NCBI GenBank assembly: GCA_020634875.1
Contig: JACKAX010000036.1
Coordinates: 1 to 33,476 of the forward strand
Reading direction: 5' to 3'
DNA length: 33,476 nt
DNA from: Anaerolineales bacterium
Lineage (GTDB): Bacteria; Chloroflexota; Anaerolineae; Anaerolineales; JABWBV01
Made by a program: the position numbers and the translations under genes. Below, piece after piece: positions 32,276-33,476 of this stretch. The notes under the pieces are model-generated. The model was given only the letters and a program-made list of their open reading frames with translations. It made no database searches and was not told the DNA's origin. Position 1 is the stretch's first letter. Each line of letters opens with the position of its first letter.

Positions 32276-33476
32276 TTACTTGGCAATAAGAGGTAGATAA
32301 AGTGTAAACTCATCCGGTTCCGCTTCAAGTACCGTGGTTTCTTCAGAAATCGTATTGTTAGACATATTTGGATCGATAGATTCAGATGAGACGGTGGCTG
32401 AGTTAGTCCAAATGCCAACCTGTTCAGCGGTGACGGTTATATGAACAACAAAGGAATCACCACTCGCAAGTGTACCTAATGTACATGTAACAGTCCCATC
32501 TACTTCACTACATCCGGAGTTGTCCGAAACATAGGTCAAGCCTTCGGGCAGAATATCTGTCAGGATTACGTTTGTGGCCGCATCAGGACCAGCATTGGTG
32601 ATTGTGATCCTGTACAACGTCGTTTCACCTACAGTGATTGGGTCAGGCATATCGGAGAGGGTTATTTCCAGATCAGCACTTAACTCGGTGACTGTCGTGG
32701 TTTCGGCTATGGTGTTATTGCTCAGGTTCGGATCAAACGCTGGCGCAGTCACGATCGCAGTGTTGGTAAAAGTCCCTGTCTGGATGGTGGCCACGGTTAT
32801 CTGAACCACTGCGGAAGAACTTCCCGCTAGATTTTCGAAGGAACAAGTAACAACTCCGCTGGTTTCTGCACACCCTGCATCGTTAGAAAGGTAATCCAGG
32901 CCAGCGGGCAAGGTATTCGTTAGATTGGCTGTGACCGTATCCGGTCCCAGGTTATTGACAGTGACCGTGTAGGTGAATACGCTCCCTACCAGTACTGGAT
33001 CAGCTGAATCGGCCATGGTTACCTCAAGGTCTGCTCCAGGGGTAGAGAAGGTAAACGTTGTCGGAAATTGTTGTACATCTCCACCAGCGTCTACTTTTCC
33101 TGTTGCACTAACTGTGTATGTGGCCGCAGGGTCAAGCGCTTGCGTAGGGGTGAAGATGACAGCAAAGGAACCCGGATCGTAGCTGAATGTCCCAGAAACG
33201 ACCCCTGTTAGGCCGGTGACTGCGAAGTCGGTATCACTCGGCATAGCCTGATTCCATGTCAGAGAAACAATTGTATTCGGGTCAACACCCGAAGCACCAG
33301 CTGCAGGGGTGTGGGCTACAACGAATGGGTCGCGCCAATTTGCTACAGTCAGGTTGACCACTTGGGTTCCCGTTGTGCCGTAGTCCACCGTTAATTGCCG
33401 GTTGCCAATTTCGGTGTTGCCATCGGCTTCTTTTTCAACAGTATCCCAAGTCCCGCGCGCAAATTTGAATTCAAAA
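32276..33476 (-). CDS. Secreted DUF11/Ig-like protein (5' end missing)
   Basis: The frame stays open from the right edge, so the N-terminus and signal peptide lie outside the window; a GTG at 33388 is not the true start. The visible part opens with KFARGTWDTVEKEADGN and NRQLTVDYG, which resembles a starch-binding or similar beta-sandwich module. Then come an Ig-like Big_5 domain (PFVVAHTPAAGASGVDPNT... to TFTFST) and two tandem DUF11 repeats (ADLEVTMADS..., ADLEITLSDM...), each with NLGPD or NAGPD and NLSNN or NMSNN marks. The tail ends EFTLYLPLIAK. Role likely at the cell surface; catalytic function unseen. Confidence 0.85.
   Translation of the reverse strand, partial: FEFKFARGTWDTVEKEADGNTEIGNRQLTVDYGTTGTQVVNLTVANWRDPFVVAHTPAAGASGVDPNTIVSLTWNQAMPSDTDFAVTGLTGVVSGTFSYDPGSFAVIFTPTQALDPAATYTVSATGKVDAGGDVQQFPTTFTFSTPGADLEVTMADSADPVLVGSVFTYTVTVNNLGPDTVTANLTNTLPAGLDYLSNDAGCAETSGVVTCSFENLAGSSSAVVQITVATIQTGTFTNTAIVTAPAFDPNLSNNTIAETTTVTELSADLEITLSDMPDPITVGETTLYRITITNAGPDAATNVILTDILPEGLTYVSDNSGCSEVDGTVTCTLGTLASGDSFVVHITVTAEQVGIWTNSATVSSESIDPNMSNNTISEETTVLEAEPDEFTLYLPLIAK

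Overview
The window is a moderately GC-rich, densely packed bacterial chromosome segment that most resembles Chloroflexota, probably class Anaerolineae. The grounds are indirect: a homodimer-type pyruvate:ferredoxin oxidoreductase paired with a dihydroorotate-dehydrogenase-like gene, Ni-superoxide dismutase with its protease, large secreted DUF11/Ig-like proteins ending in a 'YLPLI'-type tail, a stand-alone GyrA C-terminal propeller protein, and intergenic degenerate word repeats. No rRNA, tRNA, CRISPR array, transposase or phage gene was recognised.

Layout. 1-4.2 kb (all minus): nucleoside deaminase (cut by the window edge), DUF6295-like protein, dienelactone-hydrolase-family enzyme, glycosidase-like TIM-barrel protein, membrane protein, 3-mercaptopyruvate-type sulfurtransferase. 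4.4-9.2 kb: malQ, zinc-ribbon protein, EamA transporter, seven-iron-type ferredoxin, sodN (Ni-SOD) and sodX (its maturation protease). 9.3-12.8 kb (plus): ParA-like ATPase, mutL, zinc-type medium-chain dehydrogenase. 12.8-16.2 kb (minus): response-regulator/TadZ-type ATPase fusion, Sir2 deacylase and GAF histidine kinase. 16.3-18.7 kb: tilS facing a tyrosine-recombinase-fold protein that lacks most catalytic residues. 18.9-22.8 kb: an overlapping three-gene run of GyrA-CTD-like protein, CX5R phosphatase and secreted sialidase-fold protein. 22.9-30.5 kb (minus): A-type Fe-S carrier, PIG-L deacetylase, GNAT protein, DHOD-like protein, nifJ, CBS-pair protein. 30.9-33.5 kb: mobA, a compact possible small-RNA/small-ORF unit, PspC-domain protein, and a secreted DUF11 protein cut by the right edge.

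Together the genes suggest an organism with ferredoxin-based anaerobic carbon metabolism (nifJ, ferredoxin, Fe-S carrier, molybdenum cofactor gene) plus oxygen defence through Ni-SOD and alpha-glucan use through MalQ. The least explained parts are the GyrA-CTD/phosphatase/secreted-protein operon, the shared C-terminal tail of the two secreted proteins, the catalytically degenerate recombinase, the REC-TadZ/Sir2/kinase cluster, the small transcription unit at 31.6-31.85 kb, and several genes whose -10 box lies 6-7 nt from the start codon and so look leaderless.
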